Source of the DNA: Clostridiales bacterium UBA1206
Lineage (GTDB): Bacteria > Bacillota > Clostridia > Oscillospirales > CAG-382
Direction of reading: 5' to 3'
Assembly: GCA_002310055.1 (NCBI GenBank)
Contig: DBXS01000016.1
Span: 6,152 to 29,822 of the forward strand
Length of the DNA stretch: 23,671 nt
The position numbers and the translations under genes were made by a program. The notes below the pieces were generated by a model. The model ran no database searches and had not been told where the DNA came from. It saw nothing but the letters and a program-made list of their open reading frames with translations. Shown one piece after another: positions 8,523 through 15,607 of the stretch. Position 1 is the stretch's first letter; every line of letters begins with the position of its first letter.

Positions 8523-8981
8523 TTATAGTGTTTTGAGTTCGCAGGTGAACGCGCCGTCTTTTGCTTCCACCACGGCGTACGAGCCGTAATATCCCGCGCT
8601 TCCGGGGTTGAGCAGCACCACGCCGTCTTCGTTCTTCAACGCCGCTTTATGCGTGTGCCCGAACAGCGCGAGCTGCGCGCCCATCGACTTTGCCGAAGAA
8701 ACAAGCGCCGAAATCCCGTTCTTGACTCCGTGGCTGTGGCCGTGGCAGGCGTAGATGCGCACGCCGCCGAGCGTTTCGCAGATATACGGCGGATACGACG
8801 CGAAGAAATCGCAGTTGCCTTTTACGGCGTACACGTTCGCGTAAGGGAATACGCGCGTAAGATGTTCGATATCGCCCGTGCCGTCGCCCAGGAAAAAGAC
8901 GGCATCGGGGTTTTCTTTTACGAACGCGTCTTCCGCGGCGGATCTCTGCCCGTGAGTGTCGGATATGACGAGTATCTTCAT
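8523..8981 (-). CDS. YfcE/MJ0936-type metallophosphoesterase
   Basis: A 152-residue calcineurin-like phosphoesterase with the full metal-binding set: Asp8 and His10 (SDTHG), Asp33 (LGDG), Asn56 (GNCD), His80 (ACHGH), His109 and His111 (GHTH), and the trailing NPGS. Characterised relatives hydrolyse phosphodiesters in vitro; the physiological substrate here is unknown. It is first in an operon with the phosphate transporter, which suggests a role in phosphate scavenging, but this is inference. A promoter lies upstream at 9009-9037 on the minus strand. Confidence 0.92.
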   Translation of the reverse strand: MKILVISDTHGQRSAAEDAFVKENPDAVFFLGDGTGDIEHLTRVFPYANVYAVKGNCDFFASYPPYICETLGGVRIYACHGHSHGVKNGISALVSSAKSMGAQLALFGHTHKAALKNEDGVVLLNPGSAGYYGSYAVVEAKDGAFTCELKTL

Positions 8982-9008
8982 AAAATCACCTATCCTTACG
9001 CATTATAT

Positions 9009-9037
9009 ATCATAACACAAAACGAGCGTTTCCGCAA
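9009..9037 (-). promoter_or_regulatory. Promoter of the phosphoesterase-transporter operon
   Basis: On the minus strand TTGCGG (9037-9032), a 17-base spacer and TATGAT (9014-9009). It is divergent from the lipoprotein promoter at 9074-9102. Confidence 0.72.
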
Positions 9038-9073
9038 GCGCATTTTCAAAAATCGGAAAAATAAACAAGATTA

Positions 9074-9102
9074 TTGAAATTTGCGACTTTTTATGATATA
9101 AT
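9074..9102 (+). promoter_or_regulatory. Promoter of the lipoprotein gene
   Basis: TTGAAA (9074-9079), a 17-base spacer and a consensus TATAAT (9097-9102), 36 bases before the ATG. The ribosome site is GGAGG. Confidence 0.82.
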
Positions 9103-9138
9103 ATCCATAATCACAAAGATACTCACGGAGGAAATACA

Positions 9139-10140
9139 ATGAAACGCTTTGCGCTGATAATTTCCGTACTCGCGCTGCTTTTGCTTTCCGCCTGCTCACA
9201 GAGCGGGAGCTCGAACGTCGAAACGTACGAAAACGCATACGGCGGGTACAAATTCAATATAGAACGCGACTGGGATTTTTACGATCTTACGCAGGGCGCG
9301 TCATACTCTGCGCCGGGTCAGAATATCGTGTTCCAGTCGCCCGCCGATACCAACGGCGTCAGCGCCGCGGCGATACAGGTCGATTATACCGAAGGCGACG
9401 GAGCCGAAATTATGCAGGGCGTTTTCGATTCGATCCCCGGCGAAAAGACCGTGACCGACACGACGCTCGGCGGCAAGATAGCGCGCCGCGCCGATTACAC
9501 GCTCGAGATCGGCGACGTGAAAAAGAGCGCCTCTTACGTGTATTGCGTCTACGACGGCTATACTTATTCGGTCAGGTTCTACGCCGCCGAAGGCACGGCT
9601 GAAACGTATCTGCCGGTGTTTGAAACGGTGCTTTCGTCTTTCGAATTCACCTCCCGCAGCGCGAACACCGAAACTTCCGCGCCCGATTATTCCGGCGGAA
9701 CGCTCGAAAGCGCCGACGGCGACTATTCGTTCGTTTACCCCGCCGGCTGGGGAGTGATAAAAAACGACGGCATGCCCGTCGTGGCGCCCAAGGACGCCGG
9801 GGCTTCGGTCTCGGTGACGGCCTTTTCGCTGCCTAACGAAAAGCTTTCGTACGGCGCGTACGATTACTGGAAAGAGTATTCCGAAGAGCTCAGATCGGTC
9901 CTCAACGGCTTTACCGTGACCAAAGAGTACGAAAAGGAAGACGAGCCCAGACTCGGCGGAGTCGTCGCCGCGCGCAAGGAGTATTCCGCAACGCTCGACG
10001 GCGCCGAATATAAGTATATCCAGATCATCTGCATAAGGAACGGCTACGTATATTCGGTGCTCTTCACCTCAAACGCCGCCGAATACGATACCTACGCGCC
10101 GGCGCTCGACGGCATCGTCTCTTCGTTCAGGTTCAATTGA
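9139..10140 (+). CDS. Secreted lipoprotein with two tandem PsbP/DUF1795-like domains
   Basis: The 333-residue protein has a lipoprotein signal peptide ending LLSAC with the lipidated Cys19. The mature part appears to contain two copies of one domain, about residues 28-172 and 190-333. Each opens with a GxYxFxxxxxW pattern (GGYKFNIERDW; GDYSFVYPAGW) and closes with YxYSVxF, about 20 residues, then an SSFxF end. The pattern resembles PsbP-like or DUF1795 lipoproteins of Bacillota, but without a search that is a tentative family call. Residues 174-186 are a short Ser/Thr/Pro-rich linker. Likely anchored on the outer face of the membrane; no function can be assigned. Transcribed alone from its own promoter. 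Confidence 0.85.
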   Translation: MKRFALIISVLALLLLSACSQSGSSNVETYENAYGGYKFNIERDWDFYDLTQGASYSAPGQNIVFQSPADTNGVSAAAIQVDYTEGDGAEIMQGVFDSIPGEKTVTDTTLGGKIARRADYTLEIGDVKKSASYVYCVYDGYTYSVRFYAAEGTAETYLPVFETVLSSFEFTSRSANTETSAPDYSGGTLESADGDYSFVYPAGWGVIKNDGMPVVAPKDAGASVSVTAFSLPNEKLSYGAYDYWKEYSEELRSVLNGFTVTKEYEKEDEPRLGGVVAARKEYSATLDGAEYKYIQIICIRNGYVYSVLFTSNAAEYDTYAPALDGIVSSFRFN

Positions 10141-10143
10141 CGC

Positions 10144-10160
10144 ACTTTTTTAAAAAAAGT
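10144..10160. terminator. Weak AT-only hairpin after the lipoprotein gene
   Basis: ACTTTTT...AAAAAGT is a palindrome that can fold to a 7-bp AT stem right after the lipoprotein stop. It lacks GC pairs, so termination would be weak, and the tRNA promoter begins two bases later. Confidence 0.3.
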
Positions 10161-10161
10161 A

Positions 10162-10190
10162 TTGACTTTTGCAAAAACGGATGATATAAT
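10162..10190 (+). promoter_or_regulatory. Promoter of tRNA-Val
   Basis: TTGACT (10162-10167), a 17-base spacer and TATAAT (10185-10190), 30 bases upstream of the mature tRNA 5' end. Confidence 0.85.
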
Positions 10191-10220
10191 AGCGCTTGTC
10201 GTTCAACCGAACGGCAAACC

Positions 10221-10296
10221 GGGGGTTTAGCTCAGCTGGGAGAGCATCTGCCTTACAAGCAGGAGGTCACAGGTTCGAGCCCTGTAGTCCCCACCA
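10221..10296 (+). tRNA. tRNA-Val (anticodon UAC)
   Basis: A complete 76-base cloverleaf. The acceptor strands are GGGGGTT and AGTCCCC with A73 and encoded CCA. The D-stem is GCTC/GAGC. The anticodon arm TCTGC-CTTACAA-GCAGG carries anticodon TAC at positions 34-36. The T-arm contains GGTTCGAGCC. It has its own promoter and terminator. No duplicated 3' end is seen nearby, so there is no sign of an integrated element using it as an attachment site. Confidence 0.95.
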
Positions 10297-10328
10297 GCAA
10301 AAAGCACTGCGTAAGCAGTGCTTTTTGC
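10297..10328 (+). terminator. Terminator of tRNA-Val
   Basis: A perfect 14-bp stem (10297-10310 with 10315-10328) with a GTAA loop; the T run lies in the 3' arm (CTTTTTGC). It begins at the base after the CCA. Confidence 0.8.
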
Positions 10329-10330
10329 AA

Positions 10331-10548
10331 TGATATCCGTTCCGCCCATTCCCCAAAACTCGCTTCGCTCGTTTCGGGGTCCCCTTGGGGCGCCGGAACG
10401 GATGATATACCTTACAGGTATGATATTCGCTACGCGGATGATATACGCCTGCGGCGTATGAAGGAACGGATATTATATCATATTTGCGGAACGCAAATAT
10501 ATCATGCCGCGCGTAAGCGCGGTATATCATACGGCGAAGCCGTATATC
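10331..10548. repeat. Punctuated hairpin array 1 (GAT / ATC spacers)
   Basis: A series of short hairpins with different stems but a constant three-base spacer. Left half: an imperfect hairpin at 10351-10379, then three hairpins at 10407-10421 (loop TAC), 10425-10439 (TAC) and 10443-10459 (TGC), each preceded by GAT. Right half: hairpins at 10480-10500 (loop GAA), 10504-10525 (GTAA) and 10529-10545 (GAA), separated and bounded by ATC. All stems begin and end with AT. GGAACGGAT occurs at 10395-10403 and 10463-10471, and its reverse complement at 10335-10343. No protein-coding reading is credible here. I do not recognise a named repeat family. Confidence 0.85.
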
Positions 10549-10559
10549 ATTGACATTTA

Positions 10560-10633
10560 CGGGTGGGTGATATCGCATTCGGCGGTGAAAGTGCCCTGCG
10601 GGCAGTGAAATCCGCCTCGACGGCGGGTGGGTG
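10560..10633 (+). repeat. Direct repeat CGGGTGGGTG between and inside the arrays
   Basis: CGGGTGGGTG occurs at 10560-10569 and again at 10624-10633. The first copy marks the junction between arrays 1 and 2 and the second the polarity switch of array 2. Both copies are exact. Confidence 0.6.
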
Positions 10634-10722
10634 GATTTAATTTCACCGAGCGCGAAACGCTCGATTTCACCAAAGGCAAAAGCCTTTGATCTCACCTTTT
10701 GCCGCAAGGCAAAAGATTTCAC
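10585..10722. repeat. Punctuated hairpin array 2 (GTGAAAT / ATTTCAC spacers)
   Basis: The same design as array 1 with a different spacer. Left half: GTGAAAG, hairpin 10592-10604 (TGCCC, loop TGC, GGGCA), GTGAAAT, hairpin 10612-10626. Right half: ATTTCAC, hairpin 10647-10663 (CGAGCG stem), ATTTCAC, hairpin 10671-10688 (CAAAGGC stem, loop AAAA), ATCTCAC, hairpin 10696-10715 (CTTTTGCC stem, loop GCAA), ATTTCAC. Right-half stems are perfect and spacers are all seven bases. The remainder to 10822 shows no gene or clear structure. Confidence 0.85.
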
Positions 10723-10822
10723 TATTGCGTTTTCTGCCAACAACCGAAAACTAACTTATATCTTTCGCGGCGCCCCTCGGGAAATGGAGGGACAGCCGCG
10801 CGTTTTTTTGCGAGCAAACGTA

Positions 10823-10851
10823 TTGAATTACGGCTATTCTTATGGTATAAT
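10823..10851 (+). promoter_or_regulatory. Promoter of the GH95 gene cluster
   Basis: TTGAAT (10823-10828), a 17-base spacer and TATAAT (10846-10851). The leader to the ATG at 10989 is about 130 bases; it can form small hairpins (e.g. CCGT-CTTA-ACGG near the 3' end) but matches no riboswitch I recognise. An AGGAGG lies at 10969-10974. Confidence 0.78.
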
Positions 10852-10988
10852 ACGGTCGTCGAAAAAATATGCATAAGGGCGCGCTTGCGGGTTTTCCGTT
10901 GCGTTTTTCCGGTTGTGAATCCGCAAAAGCCATCATATAAAACCGTCTTAACGGATTGCGCGACGTTCAGGAGGCGTAAAAGAACGAT

Positions 10989-13082
10989 ATGGAACACATA
11001 CTGCGTTTTTCACACCCCGCGGGGGATTATAAAAACGGGCTGCCGATAGGCAACGGGCGGCTTGCCGCGATGGTCTGCGGCGACGAAAAGAGCATCCGCG
11101 TCTCTCTCAACCACGAATGGCTATGGCGCGGGACCCACCGTTTCCGCGATTGCCGCAACGTCTCATCGCATCTGCCCGAGGTGCGTGAGGCGCTGTTTTC
11201 CGGCGATCTTCTTACCGGCACGCGGCTCGCGAACGATTATTTCGGTGGAACGCCCGGCGAAGGATACCGCATCGATCCCTACCAGCCCGCCGGCGATCTG
11301 ATTTTCGCCGTCAAGGGCGGTGACCGTAAAAGGACGCTCGACCTTTCTTCGGGCGAAGTGCGCGTTACGGCCGGCGATACCGAATTCCGCGCTTTTGCGA
11401 GCTTTGCGGACGGATTCATAGTCGCGCGTATCAGCGGAGATGTCGAGCTTAGTCTCGGTCGCGCAGAAGACGAAGAATGCGAACTCAAAACGGAAGGGCT
11501 GCGCCTCTGCGGCGTCTTCCGCGGCGGCGTGTCGTTCGAGGTGCGGGCAAAGACGTATCCCGCGGCGGAATACACCACGGTCCTTGTGGATATAGCCGTT
11601 TCCGCAAACGGAGGAACGCTGCTTCCGTTCCCGGCGGACGCGGATTATGACGCGCTTTTTGCCCGTCATCTGCCCGAATTCCGCAAGGCGCTGGGGAATG
11701 CGGAAATAGAGCTCGATACGCCTGAAAGCGGGCTCGACACGGACGAAAGATTAAAACGTTTCAAAGCCGGGGACGATCCCTCGTTACCGGTATTGTATTT
11801 TGAATACGGGCGTTATCTTCTGGCGTCAGGGTCGTCCGGCGAGCTTCCGCTCAATCTGCAGGGGAAGTGGAGCGAGGATATAAGACCCGCTTGGGAATGC
11901 GATTATCACCTTAACGTGAACCTTCAAATGGCTTACTGGCCCGCCGCCGCGCTGGGGATGGGAAAGCAGGAAGACCCGCTGTTTGCGTTCTGCGAACGCT
12001 GTGTCCCTTACGCCAGAGAAGCGGCGCGTAAGCTTTACGGCTGCCGCGGCGTATGTTTTCCGCTGCAGACCGATTCTTCCTGCCGTACGACTCCGGAAAG
12101 CACCGGCTGGTGCGTCTGGATCGGAGCCGCCGCGTGGCTGGCTTCGCATTTCACGCGGCGCTGGCGTTACGAAAAGGACGAAACGTTCTTAAAAAACAGG
12201 GCGTATCCGTTTTTGAAAGAAGTCGCCGCGTTTTACGAAGATTATCTCGTGCTTCGCGAAGACGGGCTGTATCATATCGCGCCCTCGCAGTCGCCGGAAA
12301 ACAAATTCGAAGGCACGGGCGACTATGCAGTATCGATATTAGTCGATTCCGCTATGGATATTGAACTCACCGCCGAAACGCTGAGTACCTGTATAGAAAT
12401 GGCGGAAAATCTCGGCGTAGACGGTGACTTGCGCAAAAAATGGAGCGACATCCTCGCGCGACTTCCCGCGCTGACGACAGATTCAAAAGGGCGGCTCAAC
12501 GAATTCGATAAAGAGCGCGTGGAGACCGAACCCGGGCACAGGCATCTGAGCCATCTGTACGGGTTGTATCCCGGCGAACTGTTCCCGCAGGGGCATCCTC
12601 TGCGCCGCGCCGCGGAAATATCGCTCGATTACCGTCTGTCGCACGGCGGCGCATATACCGGATGGAGCCGCGCGTGGACGGCGTGCATAATGGCGCGTCT
12701 CGGCCGCGCCGAAGACTGCTATAAACATCTCACCGCGCTGATATGCGATTTCGCGACCGAAAGTCTGCTCGATCTGCACCCGCCGCGTATCTTTCAGATC
12801 GACGGCAATATGGGCGGCTGCGCCGCTGTCTGCGAAATGCTGCTTTCCGCCGAAGGCGGCACGGTGACCCTGCTCGGCGCGCTGCCTGAAGAATGGGGAT
12901 CCGGATCGTTCCGCCATCTTAAAGCGCCCGGAACGCTCGACGTTTCGTGCACTTGGAAAGACGGGCGGGCGGAGACGATAGAACTGCGCGCGGAACAAGC
13001 CGGTACCTGGACGCTGCGCACCGGCGGCAAGGAATATGCGGTCGCCCTTTCGCAGGGCGAAACGAAAACGCTCGCAATTTGA
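10989..13082 (+). CDS. Glycoside hydrolase family 95, alpha-L-fucosidase type
   Basis: Probably removes alpha-L-fucose (or a related terminal sugar such as L-galactose) from glycans. The 697-residue protein begins with GLPIGNGRLAAMV, the hallmark of the GH95 N-terminal beta-domain. The (alpha/alpha)6 catalytic domain keeps all key residues of the family: Asn309 and Asn311 in HLNVNLQM, the general acid Glu437 in SQSPEN and Asp605 in QIDGNMGG, matching Asn421, Asn423, Glu566 and Asp766 of Bifidobacterium AfcA. There is no signal peptide, so it is likely cytoplasmic and acts on imported oligosaccharides. It is somewhat shorter than typical members. The ribosome site AGGAGG lies 14 bases before the ATG, a little far. 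The next gene follows 26 bases later. Confidence 0.92.
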   Translation: MEHILRFSHPAGDYKNGLPIGNGRLAAMVCGDEKSIRVSLNHEWLWRGTHRFRDCRNVSSHLPEVREALFSGDLLTGTRLANDYFGGTPGEGYRIDPYQPAGDLIFAVKGGDRKRTLDLSSGEVRVTAGDTEFRAFASFADGFIVARISGDVELSLGRAEDEECELKTEGLRLCGVFRGGVSFEVRAKTYPAAEYTTVLVDIAVSANGGTLLPFPADADYDALFARHLPEFRKALGNAEIELDTPESGLDTDERLKRFKAGDDPSLPVLYFEYGRYLLASGSSGELPLNLQGKWSEDIRPAWECDYHLNVNLQMAYWPAAALGMGKQEDPLFAFCERCVPYAREAARKLYGCRGVCFPLQTDSSCRTTPESTGWCVWIGAAAWLASHFTRRWRYEKDETFLKNRAYPFLKEVAAFYEDYLVLREDGLYHIAPSQSPENKFEGTGDYAVSILVDSAMDIELTAETLSTCIEMAENLGVDGDLRKKWSDILARLPALTTDSKGRLNEFDKERVETEPGHRHLSHLYGLYPGELFPQGHPLRRAAEISLDYRLSHGGAYTGWSRAWTACIMARLGRAEDCYKHLTALICDFATESLLDLHPPRIFQIDGNMGGCAAVCEMLLSAEGGTVTLLGALPEEWGSGSFRHLKAPGTLDVSCTWKDGRAETIELRAEQAGTWTLRTGGKEYAVALSQGETKTLAI

Positions 13083-13108
13083 CGACTCATTGACGGAGAA
13101 ACAGCAAA

Positions 13109-13690
13109 ATGGAAAAACGGCAAACGGTCTTTTTCGCCGACCGCGCCGGGTGGCGCAAATGGCTGGAAGAGCATTTCCAAACAGAAAGCGAAATATGGTT
13201 TGTATTCCCGACCAAGGCGTCGGGCGAATGCGGCGTTTCGTATAACGACGCGGTCGAAGAAGCGTTGTGCTTTGGCTGGATAGATGGGCAAGCCGGAACG
13301 CTGGACGAAACGCATCAACTTCGCCGCTTTACGCCCCGAAAGAAAGGCAGCTCTTATTCTCGACCGAATATCGAACGGCTCATACTGCTTGATTCGCTGG
13401 GAATGATACATCCCGCGGTGAGGGAGAAGGTCGCGGACATCATAAGCGCACCGTTTGTCTTCCCGCAGGATATACTTGACGCAGTACGCAAAGACGATAC
13501 GGCATGGAAACATTTTCTCGCTTTTTCCGAGCCGTACAAAAGGATACGCGTGGCTTATATAGACGCCGCGCGCAAACGACCGGCAGAATTCAGGCGCAGG
13601 TTGGAAAACTTCATAGAAAAGACCGGGAAAAACAAACTGATAACCGGATACGGCGGCGTCGACAAGTATTATGGGCGGACCGACGTTTAA
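13109..13690 (+). CDS. YdeI/OmpD-associated family protein
   Basis: A 193-residue cytoplasmic protein of the YdeI (OmpD-associated) family. It shows the conserved VEEALCFGWIDG (about 49-60) and FTPRKKGSSYSRPN (about 74-87) blocks, and an Arg/Lys-rich helical C-terminus ending in a GYGG turn. The family is linked to bacteriocin or stress tolerance in some annotations, but its biochemistry is unknown, so no function is claimed. The GGAG ribosome site lies 10 bases before the ATG. It is 26 bases after the GH95 gene with no terminator and is probably co-transcribed. Confidence 0.87.
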   Translation: MEKRQTVFFADRAGWRKWLEEHFQTESEIWFVFPTKASGECGVSYNDAVEEALCFGWIDGQAGTLDETHQLRRFTPRKKGSSYSRPNIERLILLDSLGMIHPAVREKVADIISAPFVFPQDILDAVRKDDTAWKHFLAFSEPYKRIRVAYIDAARKRPAEFRRRLENFIEKTGKNKLITGYGGVDKYYGRTDV

Positions 13691-13751
13691 AGACAGCGCG
13701 TTCCGATTTGAGAAATGTTGCCGGGATCAATTACCGACAGGCGGAGAGTTT

Positions 13752-14495
13752 ATGGAAAAACGCTTTTCACTGAACGCCAATCAACTAAAACTAATTGCCA
13801 TTATCGCCATGACCATAGATCACCTCACATGGGCGCTGTTCCCGGGGACGCAGGCGATTTGGTATGTTTGCGCGCTCCATATCATCGGGCGGCTCACGGC
13901 GCCGATAATGTGGTTCTTTATAGCCGAAGGGTGCCATTACACGCGCCATATGGGCAAATATATCGCCCGGCTGTTCGCGTTCGCGCTCATCTCGCATTTC
14001 GCTTACGATTTCGCGTTCGGCATACCGTTTATCCCGCTTTCCACGGGCGTATTCAACCAGACGAGCGTGATGTGGTCGCTCGCGTGGGCGGCGGCGCTGG
14101 TGTATATCTGCCGCAGGGAAGATATCCCGCACTGGTGCAGGATACTTGCCGTCGTCGCGGTGTGCGTGATATCGTTCCCGTCCGACTGGTCGAGCATAGC
14201 CGTGATGTGTCCGTTCTTCCTGTATGCGCACCGCGGCAAATTCAAACTGCAGGCCGCCGATATCGTTATTTGGACGTTTATCTACGCCGCGGTGTATTTT
14301 ATCTTTTTGGATAAACTTTACGGCGCGCTGCAGATGTTCACCTTCCTTTCGATCCCGCTCCTTTCGCGTTATAACGGCGAACGCGGCGAATGGAAAGGCA
14401 TGAAGTGGTTTTTCTACATCTATTATCCTGCGCACCTGATAATCATAGGCGTTATCAGAATGGCGCTGCACGGCGATATACCGATCATTTTCTGA
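13752..14495 (+). CDS. TraX family membrane protein
   Basis: A 247-residue polytopic membrane protein. The N-terminus NQLKLIAIIAMTIDHLTWALFP and the segment IGRLTAPIMWFFIAEGCHYT are the signature of the TraX family, whose founding member acetylates F-pilin in conjugation. Chromosomal copies in Clostridia have no conjugation genes around them, as here, and probably acylate something else; this is inference. About seven to eight hydrophobic helices are visible. The ATG at 13752 has a GGAG ribosome site six bases upstream; an earlier in-frame ATG at 13671 lies inside the preceding gene and is rejected. The TraX C-terminal YYPAHLIIIGVIR is intact. Confidence 0.88.
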   Translation: MEKRFSLNANQLKLIAIIAMTIDHLTWALFPGTQAIWYVCALHIIGRLTAPIMWFFIAEGCHYTRHMGKYIARLFAFALISHFAYDFAFGIPFIPLSTGVFNQTSVMWSLAWAAALVYICRREDIPHWCRILAVVAVCVISFPSDWSSIAVMCPFFLYAHRGKFKLQAADIVIWTFIYAAVYFIFLDKLYGALQMFTFLSIPLLSRYNGERGEWKGMKWFFYIYYPAHLIIIGVIRMALHGDIPIIF

Positions 14496-14539
14496 AATGC
14501 GGACGCGCTGAAAATTTAAAGCAGGGGGTTATACCGAAT

Positions 14540-15064
14540 ATGATAATACTTATAACCGGAGCATCGCACACCGGCAAGACGCTGCTCGCGCAGCGGCTGA
14601 TGGAAAAATACAAATACCCGTATCTTTCGGTCGACCATCTCAAAATGGGGCTCATCCGCAGCGGGAACACCGCCCTCACGCCCGAAGACGACGCCGAACT
14701 CACGGGTTACTTGTGGCCTATAGTGCGCGAAATGATAAAGACCGCCGTTGAGAACGGACAGAATCTGATCGTCGAAGGCTGCTACGTCCCGTTCGGGTGG
14801 AGGAGCGATTTCGAGGAAAACTATCTTTCGTCCATCCGCTTTGTCTGCCTCGCTTTTTCGCGCGGGTTTATCGAAGAGCATTTTGCCGCGATAAAAGCGC
14901 ACGCGTGCGATATCGAATCGCGGCTCGACGATTCGTACTGCACCGCGCAGCAGCTTATCGCCGATAACGAGGCGGTCGCAAAAGGCTTTACCGCGGCGGG
15001 CGAGGAAGTAACGCTGATCGACAGCAACTACGGAACTGCTATCGAAAGGATACTATGCGGATAG
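14540..15064 (+). CDS. P-loop kinase-like NTPase
   Basis: A 174-residue protein with a Walker A motif GASHTGKT at residues 7-14. A VDHLKMGLIRSG segment follows, then NLIVEGCYVPF, which fits the Walker B/LID-proximal part of small adenylate- or shikimate-kinase-like folds. It resembles the small proteins annotated as adenylate kinase or 2-phosphoglycerate kinase-like in Clostridia. The substrate cannot be told from the sequence. The ATG at 14540 has an AGGGGG ribosome site 11 bases upstream; a longer in-frame reading would overlap the TraX gene in the wrong context. Co-directional with neighbours on both sides. Confidence 0.8.
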   Translation: MIILITGASHTGKTLLAQRLMEKYKYPYLSVDHLKMGLIRSGNTALTPEDDAELTGYLWPIVREMIKTAVENGQNLIVEGCYVPFGWRSDFEENYLSSIRFVCLAFSRGFIEEHFAAIKAHACDIESRLDDSYCTAQQLIADNEAVAKGFTAAGEEVTLIDSNYGTAIERILCG

Positions 15065-15153
15065 TTCCCGGACTGTTCGCGCTGTATCCGCTTCGCCGAT
15101 GCGGATCCTAAGTATCGTTCCGTGAGAAACGAAGACTATATGAGGAGAAAGAA

Positions 15154-15567
15154 ATGAGAAAATACAAACTGAACTCAGTGGACCGCAAACTTATCGAATC
15201 GTCGCTCGCCGTGCTCAAAGCGAATTTCGACGACGGCGTATACAACCACACCGTGGGATGCGCCCTGCTTTGCGGCAGCGGAAAGATCTACACGGGCGTG
15301 AACTGCGACGGCATACACGGCTCGTGCGCAGAATATATCACGATTGGAACTGCGATCTCGGCGGGCGAAAGGGAATTCGTGTGCATCGTCGCTTCCAACG
15401 AGCTTGCTCCCAACGGAGTGGTGTCGCCCTGCGGCAACTGCCGGCAGATGTTTATGGAATACTGCCCCGATATAAAAGTCATTCTCAACGACGACGAAGG
15501 CCGACTCATAAAAGTGCGCGCGCGCGACCTGCTCCCGTACGCGTGGAAACGCATAGAGGCGGAATAA
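15154..15567 (+). CDS. Cytidine deaminase-like zinc enzyme
   Basis: A 137-residue member of the cytidine/blasticidin deaminase family. The zinc site is complete: Cys58 and catalytic Glu60 in CAEY, and Cys93 and Cys96 in SPCGNCRQM. Size and the CAE (rather than HAE) motif fit homotetrameric enzymes. The GVNCDGIHGSCAE segment differs from the usual nucleoside-binding NVENxxY of standard cytidine deaminases, so the substrate may be different (blasticidin-S-type or another aminopyrimidine). The ribosome site is AGGAG five bases before the ATG. The preceding gap of 89 bases holds two small hairpins (15086-15106 and 15115-15132) but no recognisable promoter. Confidence 0.85.
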   Translation: MRKYKLNSVDRKLIESSLAVLKANFDDGVYNHTVGCALLCGSGKIYTGVNCDGIHGSCAEYITIGTAISAGEREFVCIVASNELAPNGVVSPCGNCRQMFMEYCPDIKVILNDDEGRLIKVRARDLLPYAWKRIEAE

Positions 15568-15586
15568 AAAAGGCAAAAAGATGCCG

Positions 15587-15607
15587 GCAAAGGCATAATA
15601 CCTTTGC
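15587..15607. repeat. Hairpin at the 5' edge of dispersed element copy 1
   Basis: GCAAAGG (15587-15593) and CCTTTGC (15601-15607) form a perfect 7-bp stem with a seven-base loop. It is not followed by a T run, so it is not a terminator on its own. Confidence 0.5.

Noticed and set aside
10221..10296. tRNA-Val as an integration site for a mobile island
   Set aside because: No integrase and no repeat of the tRNA 3' end is found to the right in the window.
10331..10722. CRISPR array
   Set aside because: The constant parts are only 3-7 bases and the intervening parts are palindromes of unequal length; there are no cas genes.
10267..10743. A 158-residue minus-strand reading frame over the tRNA and hairpin arrays
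   Set aside because: It runs through a tRNA gene, a terminator and arrays 1 and 2, has repetitive composition and no ribosome site; it is a by-product of the hairpin repeats.
10699..11049. Short plus-strand reading frames between the arrays and the GH95 gene
   Set aside because: They overlap array 2 and the GH95 promoter/leader, have no ribosome site and no recognisable protein features.
13671..13751. Longer N-terminus for the TraX family protein
   Set aside because: The extension lies in the end of the preceding gene, does not look like the family N-terminus, and the GGAG site directly precedes the ATG at 13752.
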